In this document: piece by piece, positions 42,811 to 51,386 of the stretch
How the letters are laid out: the number at the start of each line of letters is the position of its first letter
How positions within the stretch are numbered: the stretch's first letter is position 1
Assembly (NCBI GenBank): GCA_041398565.1
Contig: JAWKUN010000002.1
Location: 1,860,001 to 1,924,000 of the forward strand
From: DATGPD01 sp041398565
Lineage (GTDB): Bacteria > Planctomycetota > UBA1135 > UBA2386
DNA length: 64,000 nucleotides
Direction of reading: 5' to 3'
Translations under genes and position numbers: made by a program
The notes under the pieces: model-generated
The model's database searches: none
What the model was told of the DNA's origin: nothing
Seen by the model: only the letters and a program-made list of their open reading frames with translations

Positions 42811-44766
42811 ATGTCGACGCTCGACAAGCCGCTGGTGCGCGTCCTGCTGCTGCTGGGGCTGGCGCTGTGCGTGGTGGCGGTTCGGCTCGGTCCGCGCCAC
42901 GACGTGGTGCTCCCCGACCGCGTGCTGCTGAGCGATCTCGACACACAGCGCCGGCTGGCGCGGCTCGAGGCCCTCGACGCCGCGGCCTCGTACCCCATCG
43001 TCGAGGTGCGCGACGGTTGGCCCGACGGAACCACCCTGCACTGGACCCTGCCGATGGACTGGGTGATCCGCACCCTCGATCCTCTGGTCGGCTGGCTGAT
43101 CCCCGGCGAGCGCGGTTACGAGGGCGGCGCGGTGCTGGCGGGGCCCCTCTTGGCGGCGCTGGCGACCTGCCTCTACGCCTGGCTGGCCATGCCTCTGTTG
43201 GGCGTGGGTGCGGCCCTCGTCGCCGCGTTGCTGTACGGGTGGTGGTACACCTTCGTGAACACGTCGCTGCTCGGCAACGGCGACCACCAGACCCTGCAGC
43301 AGGTGGCGGCAGCCGTGGCCCTCTTGGGCATCTTGCGCGCGCTGGCCGGAGGGTTCCACGCCGGACGCTGGGCGGCGGGCTCCGGCGCCGCGGTCGGCGT
43401 CGCGGTGTGGGTGTCGACCGAGATGATGCTGCTCGACTACGCCTTCGTGGCGGCGCTCACCTTGGCGGCGGTGTGGCCATGGCGCGACGCCGCGGTGGCG
43501 ATGCGGTGCCGAGGCGTGCTGCTACCGTTCTCGATGTCGGCCCTGGCCATGATGCTCTGCGGCCACCTCGTCGAGCACCGTGGCGACGTCGCTGCCCTGC
43601 ACTGGGACGTCGTGTCCTGGTTCCAGGTGTGGCAGGCGGCTGTCTTCGCTCTGTTCGCGACCTTGCTACGCGTGCGCTGGTTCGGCACGCGCGGCCCCGG
43701 ATCGGTGGTCGCTGCCGGAGTCGCCGCCGTCGTCTCGGGTTGCCTTCCTCTCGCGTTCGCCACGGCCCGAGAAGCGGTGGCGGCGCAGCTGCGCGGTGCC
43801 GGTGCGGTGAACCACTGGCTGCACGCCGAGGTGGCGGAGTTCCGCAGCTTGGCCTTCGACGGTGCCGACGGCGGCGGCGCGTGGGCAGGTCTGGTGACGA
43901 TCGTGGAGACGCTCCTGCAGCGCGACGGCTGGTTGATCCTCGCTTGGCTGGCGGCGCTGGTCGCACTGGCGTGGTCCGCTTGTCGCCCGCGGCCGCTGCC
44001 GGCCACGGATGGCGCAAGCGCGCTGTCTGGCGTGCGCCCCGACTTCGGTGCCGCCGGCTCGCTCGTGCTGGTCGTCCTGTCGATCATCACGTTCGCGCTC
44101 TACGTCTGGGAAGTGAAGCTCGGCCACCTGCTGGCGCTGACCGGTCCACTCGTACTCGTCGCCGGCTGGCGCATCGGGTGGTCAGCCCTCGCCGGCACGC
44201 CGCGACTCTGGTGCGATGTGGTGGCTGCGGCGGTGGCGGTGGTGGCGGTGTTCGTCCAGTTGCCGGAGCGCCGCGCCCAGATGCTCCGGCAGAACGATGC
44301 CATCGTCCACGAGATCTGCCAGGTGCTGCGGACGCAGGGCGGCGAGGGCGACTTCGGCGTCCTGGCGCCGTGGTCGATGGGGGCGCCGCTGCTCTATGAC
44401 GCCGGCCTGGGCGCCGTCGCCACGGGCTACCACCGCAACTTCGCCGGCATCGCCGACGGCTTCCGCTTCTGGTTGACCGACGTCGACCAGCGCACCGCCG
44501 CCATGGACATCCTCCGCCGCCGCCGCGTGCGCTACGTGGTGGCGTGGTTCGATCGCCTGTTCCTCAAGTCGGGGGCCGAGACCATCGGCCTGTCGCCGCT
44601 GCGCACCGACCGCGAGATCCTGCCGGCGGCGACGCGCACCATGTTCTGGCAGCTGCGCTACGGCAAAGTGGCGGGCTTCCGCCTGGTGCACGATGGGCCG
44701 CAGATCCAGCTCGCCGGCAGCCCGGGCCCCGAGCCCATCTACCGCATCTTCGAAGTGGTGGAGTGA
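42811..44766 (+). CDS. STT3-like oligosaccharyltransferase family membrane protein
   Basis: 651 residues from the ATG at 42811. There are about eleven membrane helices and a soluble C-terminal domain. The first loop (DVVLPDRVLLSDLDTQRRLARLEALDAAASYPIVEVRDGWPDGTTLHW is the region) follows the STT3/AglB pattern of a D-x-D near YxxRRxE and a P-x-G-x-x-x-W. NTSLLGNGDHQTLQQ corresponds to the second acidic loop. A classical WWDYG motif is not visible; the C-terminal domain has APWSMGAPLLYDAGL instead. It may transfer a glycan from a polyprenyl carrier to protein, but a different GT-C reaction is possible. Confidence 0.7.
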   Translation: MSTLDKPLVRVLLLLGLALCVVAVRLGPRHDVVLPDRVLLSDLDTQRRLARLEALDAAASYPIVEVRDGWPDGTTLHWTLPMDWVIRTLDPLVGWLIPGERGYEGGAVLAGPLLAALATCLYAWLAMPLLGVGAALVAALLYGWWYTFVNTSLLGNGDHQTLQQVAAAVALLGILRALAGGFHAGRWAAGSGAAVGVAVWVSTEMMLLDYAFVAALTLAAVWPWRDAAVAMRCRGVLLPFSMSALAMMLCGHLVEHRGDVAALHWDVVSWFQVWQAAVFALFATLLRVRWFGTRGPGSVVAAGVAAVVSGCLPLAFATAREAVAAQLRGAGAVNHWLHAEVAEFRSLAFDGADGGGAWAGLVTIVETLLQRDGWLILAWLAALVALAWSACRPRPLPATDGASALSGVRPDFGAAGSLVLVVLSIITFALYVWEVKLGHLLALTGPLVLVAGWRIGWSALAGTPRLWCDVVAAAVAVVAVFVQLPERRAQMLRQNDAIVHEICQVLRTQGGEGDFGVLAPWSMGAPLLYDAGLGAVATGYHRNFAGIADGFRFWLTDVDQRTAAMDILRRRRVRYVVAWFDRLFLKSGAETIGLSPLRTDREILPAATRTMFWQLRYGKVAGFRLVHDGPQIQLAGSPGPEPIYRIFEVVE

Positions 44767-44830
44767 AGTCGCGCCGGCGTCGCGGCGAGGGAGGGTGGAC
44801 GCCTTGCGTCGCGGCGTGGGACTCCGCATC

Positions 44831-46630
44831 ATGCCGGCCGCGACCGTTGCGGCGCCGCGCGAGGCTCGTCGTCTCTGCGCGTCGTGCGTCGCGGCCGTCC
44901 CGCCCACAACGATCGCCAGCTCCGTGACCACACTTCCTGCCGCTGCCACGCGCTCCCTCGACGTCGACCGGCTGGGTTGGATCGCGGCTGCGGTGGTGGT
45001 GGTCGTCGCCGCCGCACTGCGCTTCGTCGGTCTCGGCGACTACTGGCTGAACCCGGACGAGGGCATCTACTACTCGGTCATCTCGTGGCCCGACCTCGCG
45101 CGTCGCCAGGCGGAGATCGCCGCCAACGCGCACCCGCCCTTCTACTACCACTTCCTGTGGCTGTGGAGCCGCGTGTCGATGGACATCGCCTGGCTGCGCG
45201 TGCCCGCGGCGGCGGCCGGCACCGTCGGGGTCGCCGGCCTCTATCTTCTCGGCCGCGAGGTGGCGACCGGTGCGCGTGGCATCGTGGGCGGGCTGCTGGC
45301 CGCGCTGGCGCTCGCTCTGTCGCCGTCGGCGATCACGTTGTCCCAGCTGGTGCGCCCCTACACCTTGCAGGTGGCGTTGCTGGTCTTCGCGCTGTGGGCG
45401 CTGCTGCGCTGGCACCACCGGCGCGGGACGGCGGCCTTGCTCACGTTCTCGCTGTGCACGACCGTGGCCCTGCTCACGCACTACAGCAGCGTGTTCGTGT
45501 TGGCGGCGGCGCTCGTACCGCTGGCGGTCCTGGCGCTGCGCCGGCAGCTCGGGCGACGTGACGTCGTGGCGCTCGCCGTGGCCTCGGCGCTGCCGTTGTT
45601 GGCGGTCGCTTGGATCTACCTGGCGCACGTGCGGCCGCAGCTCGAGGGCAAGGCTCTGCAGGCCAGCGCGTTCCAGACCTGGTTGCGGCCCTTCATCGCC
45701 CAGGATCTGCCGCAGGTGTGGCGGCAGGCGATGGGCGTCGCCGGCTACGTGCTGGGGTACTCGTGGTCGGGCGTCGGCATCGTCGCGCTGATCGTGGCGG
45801 TCGGCGTCGCGGTGGCGCGCGGCACGGCCATCGTCTGGCTGCCGACCCTGTCGGCCTTCCTGCTGGCGGCGACGGCGTCGCTGGCGCACAAGTACCCGTT
45901 CGGGCCAGCGCGCCACTCGGTGTACCTGGCGCCGTTCCTGCTCGTGCCGATCGCTTGGGTGGTCGCCCTCGGTCTGCTCGGCCGTGCCTGGGCGCGCGCC
46001 GTGACGCTGGTCGCCCTGGTGCTGCTCGGCGTCGGGCGCGTCCAGGTGTTCGACACGCTGGCCGGCGGCAAGCGGGTGAGCACCCTGGGCGACGAGCAGG
46101 TTCTGGCGCGCGCCGACTTCGACGAGGCGCGCGTCCTGCTCGACCGGCTGAAGTCGTCGCCGGGGCTGCTGGTGATGAGCATCGACAGCTCCCACACGCT
46201 GTGCCCGCTGTGGACCGAAGAGCGGGCCGCCAGCCGCGTGGTGGAAGACATGCGGGTGTTCCGTTGGGGGCAGCGCGACGTCCTGGTGCACTCGGCGTGG
46301 TCGTTCGGCATGCAGGGGGCCGAACTCGGTACTGGCAGCCACATCTTCGACTTCCTCACCAAGGCCGACCGCGTGCTGCCGGAGCTGCACGTCGGCGCGC
46401 AGCGCCGCCTGCCGATGGTCTTCGCCGGCTTCACCGGCACGACCATGCAAGCGCTGGCAGCCGTCGATCAGGAGCGCGCCAAACGTGGCAAGAAGTCGGG
46501 CCTGGTGGTCGGCGCGGTCGGCAAGAAGGGCTTCGGCCTGCTCGAACTCGACGCCGCGCAGTTCCTGGCCGAAGCCAAGGTCGAGCTGGGGCTGCAGGGG
46601 CGCAACGTCCCCGGGCCGGCGACGCGCTGA
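44831..46630 (+). CDS. PMT/ArnT-like GT-C glycosyltransferase
   Basis: 599 residues from the ATG at 44831; a GTG at 44924 also fits. After the first helix (WIAAAVVVVVAAALRFVGL) comes LGDYWLNPDEGIYYSVISWPDL, the D-E loop of the PMT_2/ArnT family, and NAHPPFYYHFLWLW, the conserved HPPFY motif. Further helices run to ~430, then a soluble C-terminal region. It should use a polyprenyl-phosphate sugar on the periplasmic side. It lies 64 nt after the STT3-like gene, suggesting a glycosylation cluster. The stop codon falls in the first bases of tandem repeat array A. Confidence 0.78.
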   Translation: MPAATVAAPREARRLCASCVAAVPPTTIASSVTTLPAAATRSLDVDRLGWIAAAVVVVVAAALRFVGLGDYWLNPDEGIYYSVISWPDLARRQAEIAANAHPPFYYHFLWLWSRVSMDIAWLRVPAAAAGTVGVAGLYLLGREVATGARGIVGGLLAALALALSPSAITLSQLVRPYTLQVALLVFALWALLRWHHRRGTAALLTFSLCTTVALLTHYSSVFVLAAALVPLAVLALRRQLGRRDVVALAVASALPLLAVAWIYLAHVRPQLEGKALQASAFQTWLRPFIAQDLPQVWRQAMGVAGYVLGYSWSGVGIVALIVAVGVAVARGTAIVWLPTLSAFLLAATASLAHKYPFGPARHSVYLAPFLLVPIAWVVALGLLGRAWARAVTLVALVLLGVGRVQVFDTLAGGKRVSTLGDEQVLARADFDEARVLLDRLKSSPGLLVMSIDSSHTLCPLWTEERAASRVVEDMRVFRWGQRDVLVHSAWSFGMQGAELGTGSHIFDFLTKADRVLPELHVGAQRRLPMVFAGFTGTTMQALAAVDQERAKRGKKSGLVVGAVGKKGFGLLELDAAQFLAEAKVELGLQGRNVPGPATR

Positions 46631-47180
46631 GCTGCAAGGGCTGCGAATCGTCGCGGCGGGCGCGAATTCGGCCGTGTTGTTCCGTTGCCACAGAGCTGAC
46701 CAGGCCACGCCCGAGCAGCCCTGGAAGCTCCAAGCAACAACAGCGCCGGCGGCCCCCTCTGGTCGGCGCTGCGCCGACATCAACCCTTTGGGTTGCGGCC
46801 GCCGGCCGCGCTGAGCTGCAAGGGCTGCGAATCGTCGCGGCGGGCGCGAATTCGGCCGTGTTGTTCCGTTGCCACAGAGCTGACCAGGCCACGCCCGAGC
46901 AGCCCTGGAAGCTCCAAGCAACAACAGCGCCGGCGGCCCCCTCTGGTCGGCGCTGCGCCGACATCAACCCTTTGGGTTGCGGCCGCCGGCCGCGCTGAGC
47001 TGCAAGGGCTGCGAATCGTCGCGGCGGGCGCGAATTCGGCCGTGTTGTTCCGTTGCCACAGAGCTGACCAGGCCACGTCCGAGCAGCCCTGGAAGCTCCA
47101 AGCAACAACAGCGCCGGCGGCCCCCTCTGGTCGGCGCTGCGCCGACATCAACCCTTTGGGTTGCGGCCGCCGGCCGCGCT
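46629..47180. repeat. Tandem array A: three 184-bp units
   Basis: Three copies (46629-46812, 46813-46996, 46997-47180) are almost identical; copy 3 has CACGTCC where the others have CACGCCC. Each unit ends with three close hairpins, in copy 1 at 46762-46778 (GTCGGCG/CGCCGAC), 46781-46795 (CAACCC-TTT-GGGTTG) and 46796-46808 (CGGCC-GCC-GGCCG). The array begins at the stop of the PMT-like gene. 184 is not a multiple of 3, so the open frames through it shift between copies and are not genes. It is homologous to array B (52962-53693). Confidence 0.92.
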
Positions 47181-47200
47181 GAGGAAGAACCGAGCCCAGC

Positions 47201-47239
47201 GGCCGGCCCCCGCGCAGGTGCGCGGGGAACCGGCCGGCC
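47201..47239. terminator. Strong hairpin between convergent genes
   Basis: GGCCGG plus CCCCGCGC at 47201-47215 pairs with GCGCGGGG and CCGGCC at 47220-47235 or a few bases later, with loop AGGT and an AA bulge. It lies between array A and the stop of the convergent subtilase gene at 47296, so a bidirectional terminator is plausible. No U-tract is present. Confidence 0.65.
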
Positions 47240-47295
47240 TGTCGGACGGCTACTGCGCGCGCGAGTCGTCGGGACGACCCGCGTGCGCTAGCGGA

Positions 47296-50200
47296 TCAGT
47301 GGTAGATGGTCTGCCACGAGTTCGTCGTCGGCAGCGGCAGCGACGGCACCGCGAAGGTCAGCGCCTGGTAGTAGAGGATGGCGCCGAGCATCGACGGGTT
47401 CGTCGGGAGCGGCCCGATGGTGGCGGCTCGCGTCGCCGCGTTGTGGGGGAACGCCACCGACAGGAGCGTCAGGCTGGAGAAGCTGTTGCCGATCTGGAAG
47501 CTGACGACGCCCGGCAGGGTCGACGGTAGGTTGGACGGGCTCAGCGCCAGGTAGGACGCGAACGCGCCGCCGCTCGGGCCGCTCGAGGTGAAGATCGTCT
47601 GGTTGGCCCCGGCCGTCAGCGACGAGTGCGTGCGCAGCGTCAGCGAGGTCGGGAACGACAGCGAGACGTTCTGCACGTTGCTCAGGCCGGCAGCGTTGCG
47701 CAACCGCAGCGTGTGGCCGCCGGTCGGCCGCGCTTGCGGCGGGTAGACGTCGAGCGTCGAGTCGTTGACGATCCGGAAGTAGCCGGTGTCCCAGTTGTCC
47801 GGGTTGGTGCTGGTGATGGCCGCGCCGTCGAACTGCACCTCGGTGACGCCGACGAAGTCCGAGCCGGCGAGGCGGAAGAAGCCTTCGGTCACGTTCGGCA
47901 GGTCGGTCGGGGTCGACGAGGTGATGGCCGGCAGGCGCAGGTACTGGATGGAGTCGTTGCGGCTCGAGCTGACGTTGCCAGCCTGGTCGCGCACCTGCAC
48001 GTACACCGTCTTGTTGCCTTCGTTGGCGTTGCCGCCGTTCGACGACAGGTTGTAGGCGACCGGCGAGGTGAAGGCCTGCCAGGCCGACCAGGTCGCGTTG
48101 TCGGAGCTCAGACGCACCTGCGCCACGCCGCTGTGGCTGTCGGCGGCCGTGACGGCGACGCTGACGTTGAGGCTCGTGGTGTAGGTGGCCCCGGAGTTGA
48201 TGGACACCGTGTTGACGGTCGGCACGACCGTGTCGATGAGGAACGGCCCGACGCAGCCGGCGTTGCCGACGTTGCCGCAGTTGTCGCGGCTGCGCACCGC
48301 GAAGTAGTAGCCGTTGGCCGAGGTCACCGACGCCAGGCCGGACTCGGTGCGCGAAGTGGTGCCCGCCGAAGTCACGGTGCTGGGCGTGGGGCACGATCCG
48401 TTGCCGCGCGCATACTGCTGGTCGGCGACGCCGGCGCAGCCGTTGTCGGTGCCGGGGGTCCACAGGAACGTGATGTTGGGGTTGTTGGACCACACGGTGG
48501 TGGTGTGCGTCGAGCTCCGCAACGACGTCGGCGCGTTGGGGTTGAGCCCGTCGACGCAGATCGTGGTCGAAGCGCTGGCCGTCGCACTCGAGCGGTAGTC
48601 GGCCGAGCCGTCCACGCGCAGGGTGTAGGTGTTGCTGGTGGCGGGTGCGCGCAGGGTCCACACCGCGCTGCGGCTGGTCCCCTGGCCCGTGGTCATGCCG
48701 TTGCTGTTCAGCGCGGGCCACGGGTACGACGGGTGGCTGGTCCCGGTGTAGGTCTGCACGATGCTGTCGGCGGTGGTGCGCTGCAGCTGCGTGATCGTGA
48801 ACGAGGGCACCACCGGCCACATGCGCGAGTTGTCGAACTCGTCGCCGGTCGACGCCGCGGCCCAGGCACCGGTCATGGTGAACGTGCTGCTGGGCTGCAC
48901 GCAGTTGGCCGACTTGCTGACCGACAGGGTCGGCTCCGGCGTCTGAGTGTCGCGGATGTGCCAGAAGAGCAGGCCGCTCACCCGGCAAAGGCCGCTGACG
49001 CTGTCACCGTACAGCTTGAGGCGCACCGTCTGACCGGCGAACGTCGCCACGCTCAGGCCGGTGACCTTCCACTTGTTGTTGGAGCCGAGGAAGGCGGTGT
49101 ACTCGCCGGTGTTGCCGGTCGAGCTGTAGGGTGGCGCGTCGACCGACACGCGGATGCTGCTGCGTCGGGCGACGGTGGCGCCGGAAGCCGCCGCCGGCTC
49201 GGTCCAGCCCCACACGACGTCGAGCGAGTCGATGTTCGCCGGCACCGCGATGTCGGCGTAGAACCACTCGCCGGTGGTGTCGATGTGGGTGTGGTTGGTC
49301 ACCACACTCCAGCCGGTCCGCGACGTCCAGTGCATCTTGTAGGCGTTGATGCAGCCCCAGCCGTCGCCGGTGGTGCGTGTGGGCACGCCCTGAACTTCGG
49401 AGGAGGCGATGGCCACGACCTGCTGCGCCGGGGGCGAGTAGTCGAGGAAGCCGTAGTGCTGGATGAGGCCGGTGAGGGCGCCGGTGACGTGCGGCGTCGC
49501 CATCGACGTCCCGGACTTGTTGCTGTAGCCGGTGGTGGTGCCGGCGGCGACCGAGGTCACGACGTTGCCGGGCGCGCACACCTCGGGCTTCTGCCGGCCG
49601 TCGCTCACCGCCGAGCGCGAGAACGACGACAGATGGCCGACGTTGCTACCGAAGTCGTCGAGCGAGCCGACGGTCAGAGCGTTCTTGGCCGAGCCCGGCG
49701 AGTTGGTACCACCCCCGGAGTTGCCGGCGGCGAAGATGTAGTTCTGCAGGTTGTTCTGCACCACGTCGTCGAGGGTGCGCGCACCGCTCTCGGTGCCCGA
49801 CCACGTCGTCGACGGCGGCGCGCCCCAGGAGTTGTTGATGCAGCGCGGTTTGGGGTTGGTGGTCGAACCCTCGACGTAGTCGCTGCCGAGCGCCGAGTAC
49901 AGGGTGCTCACGGTGCCCTGGGCGTCGCAGGCGTCGAAGAAGTAGCGGCCGACGAACACGCGCTGGCCGGCGCCGCCGTTGCCGCAGTTGGGCGCGGCTC
50001 CACGGTAGCGGGCGTTGGCGACGCCGCGGCCGAAGATGGTGCCGGCGACGTGCGTGCCGTGCGTGCAGCCGTCGTCGAAGGCGGTGGTGCCGCCGGTGCG
50101 CCAGCCGACCATCGCCTTGCCGCCGAGATCGTTGTGCAGCGGCGAGAAGTCGATGCCCGAGTCGATGATGCCGACGGTGATGGGCTGGCCGTGGTAGGTG

Positions 50201-51147
50201 CCGCGCACGCGGTCGGTGCCGATCATCGCCTGCGACTGGTCGTGCGACAGCTCGTGCCGCTGCGGCGGCTCGACGTAGGTCACGAAGTCCAGGGCCACGA
50301 TGCGCTCGAGCTGGGCCGCGGTGACGACGCCGTCGAACACGTGCACGTTCGTGGTGTCGGTGTAGTTGTGGAACTCGAAGCCCAGCGCGGTGAGCGCCTT
50401 GTGGAACGGGCCGTTGGGCACCAGGTTCTGCACCGGCACCTCGACCGCGTTGGGGTCTTGGCTCGTCGGTTGCTGTCCGCCGACCAGGCGCCACTCGCTC
50501 GCCGGGTTGACGTCGCTGGCGAAGGTGGTCACGTGCACGGCGAAGCCCTCGTCGGGCTTGGCGCCCAGGAGCTGGCGCGCCAGCAGCGGATCGACCTTCT
50601 GCGCCGGCTGCGCGTAGCCCACCCAGCGCACGTACGGCAACGATTGCAGGCCGGCGAGGGCGGTGAATGGGATCTTCGCCGCGAAGCTCTGCCACGTGTG
50701 CGGCGCGTAGATCTCGACGCCGAGGGCGCGCAGCTGGGCGATCTTGGCCGGGTGGTTGAGCCGGCCCTCGATCATGATGTAGCCGTAGGTTGCGTCGGCG
50801 GCGGTCGCGGCCATCGCGGCGATCAGGCGTGGGTCGATCCCCCGCTGCGGCTTGTAGCTGCCACCGAGGAAGGCGAGGACGTACGGGTCGCACTGGACAT
50901 CCTGACGCACGGTGGCGTCGGCGGCGCCGGCCAGGCGCGTGGGCGTGAAGTCGGGCAGGTCGTCGATCTGTGTGTCGGTAAGGCCGGCGATCGCCACCGC
51001 TTGCGTGTTGGGCTGCGGTGTGTTGGCGGCGTCCGGAGCCACGGGCGTGCCGTCGGGCACGGCGACGCGCTGCGGGGACTGCGCGAGCGCGGCGCTCAGC
51101 GCGAGCGAAGTACAGAGAGAGGTGCGAAGAACGATGCGAACGGACAC
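47296..51147 (-). CDS. Secreted S8 subtilisin-like protease with C-terminal beta domains
   Basis: 1283 residues from a GTG at 51147, with GGAGG about 8 nt upstream. It has a signal peptide to about ALAQ (23) and a propeptide-like region to ~310. The catalytic domain has Asp329 (GIIDSGID), His366 (CTHGTHVAGT), the oxyanion Asn476 (FAAGNSGGG) and Ser548 (SGTSMATPHVTG). After ~600 come beta-rich domains, including a Y_Y_Y/Ig-like part (DTVVPTVNTVSINSGATYTTS, VQVRDQAGNVSS), an IPT-like segment and a terminal planctomycete-type domain. It is an exported endopeptidase, possibly cell-surface attached. Confidence 0.92.
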   Translation of the reverse strand: MSVRIVLRTSLCTSLALSAALAQSPQRVAVPDGTPVAPDAANTPQPNTQAVAIAGLTDTQIDDLPDFTPTRLAGAADATVRQDVQCDPYVLAFLGGSYKPQRGIDPRLIAAMAATAADATYGYIMIEGRLNHPAKIAQLRALGVEIYAPHTWQSFAAKIPFTALAGLQSLPYVRWVGYAQPAQKVDPLLARQLLGAKPDEGFAVHVTTFASDVNPASEWRLVGGQQPTSQDPNAVEVPVQNLVPNGPFHKALTALGFEFHNYTDTTNVHVFDGVVTAAQLERIVALDFVTYVEPPQRHELSHDQSQAMIGTDRVRGTYHGQPITVGIIDSGIDFSPLHNDLGGKAMVGWRTGGTTAFDDGCTHGTHVAGTIFGRGVANARYRGAAPNCGNGGAGQRVFVGRYFFDACDAQGTVSTLYSALGSDYVEGSTTNPKPRCINNSWGAPPSTTWSGTESGARTLDDVVQNNLQNYIFAAGNSGGGTNSPGSAKNALTVGSLDDFGSNVGHLSSFSRSAVSDGRQKPEVCAPGNVVTSVAAGTTTGYSNKSGTSMATPHVTGALTGLIQHYGFLDYSPPAQQVVAIASSEVQGVPTRTTGDGWGCINAYKMHWTSRTGWSVVTNHTHIDTTGEWFYADIAVPANIDSLDVVWGWTEPAAASGATVARRSSIRVSVDAPPYSSTGNTGEYTAFLGSNNKWKVTGLSVATFAGQTVRLKLYGDSVSGLCRVSGLLFWHIRDTQTPEPTLSVSKSANCVQPSSTFTMTGAWAAASTGDEFDNSRMWPVVPSFTITQLQRTTADSIVQTYTGTSHPSYPWPALNSNGMTTGQGTSRSAVWTLRAPATSNTYTLRVDGSADYRSSATASASTTICVDGLNPNAPTSLRSSTHTTTVWSNNPNITFLWTPGTDNGCAGVADQQYARGNGSCPTPSTVTSAGTTSRTESGLASVTSANGYYFAVRSRDNCGNVGNAGCVGPFLIDTVVPTVNTVSINSGATYTTSLNVSVAVTAADSHSGVAQVRLSSDNATWSAWQAFTSPVAYNLSSNGGNANEGNKTVYVQVRDQAGNVSSSRNDSIQYLRLPAITSSTPTDLPNVTEGFFRLAGSDFVGVTEVQFDGAAITSTNPDNWDTGYFRIVNDSTLDVYPPQARPTGGHTLRLRNAAGLSNVQNVSLSFPTSLTLRTHSSLTAGANQTIFTSSGPSGGAFASYLALSPSNLPSTLPGVVSFQIGNSFSSLTLLSVAFPHNAATRAATIGPLPTNPSMLGAILYYQALTFAVPSLPLPTTNSWQTIYH

Positions 51148-51386
51148 GGGCGTTGCCTCCTGAGTTGTCGAGAGAGCGGTGGCCCCGCGGTTTCGAGCGC
51201 TCTCGGAACTGTTGCGCGCCCTTTTGCCGGCCGGGACCCTCGCGTGGGGACCGAAAGGGAAACGTCGGAGGAACAGGAGGAGGCGGCAGATGTGGCCGGG
51301 AAAAGGAAACGGTGCGCGGCGGCCTTAGGGACGACTCCGACTGGGAGTGGCACCCTCCCCCTCGTCTGCGGGTGCCGCCGAGTCAC
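51148..51386. other. Upstream region of the subtilase gene
   Basis: 239 bases between the subtilase start and the stop of the GT2-methyltransferase gene, both on the minus strand. It includes the ribosome binding site and an imperfect inverted repeat near 51167-51207 (CGAGAG with CTCTCG). No gene is visible. Confidence 0.5.

Noticed and set aside
46631..47182. Possible genes within array A on both strands
   Set aside because: All arise from the repeated 184-nt unit, whose length shifts frame at each copy. The same peptide phrases recur and match no family.
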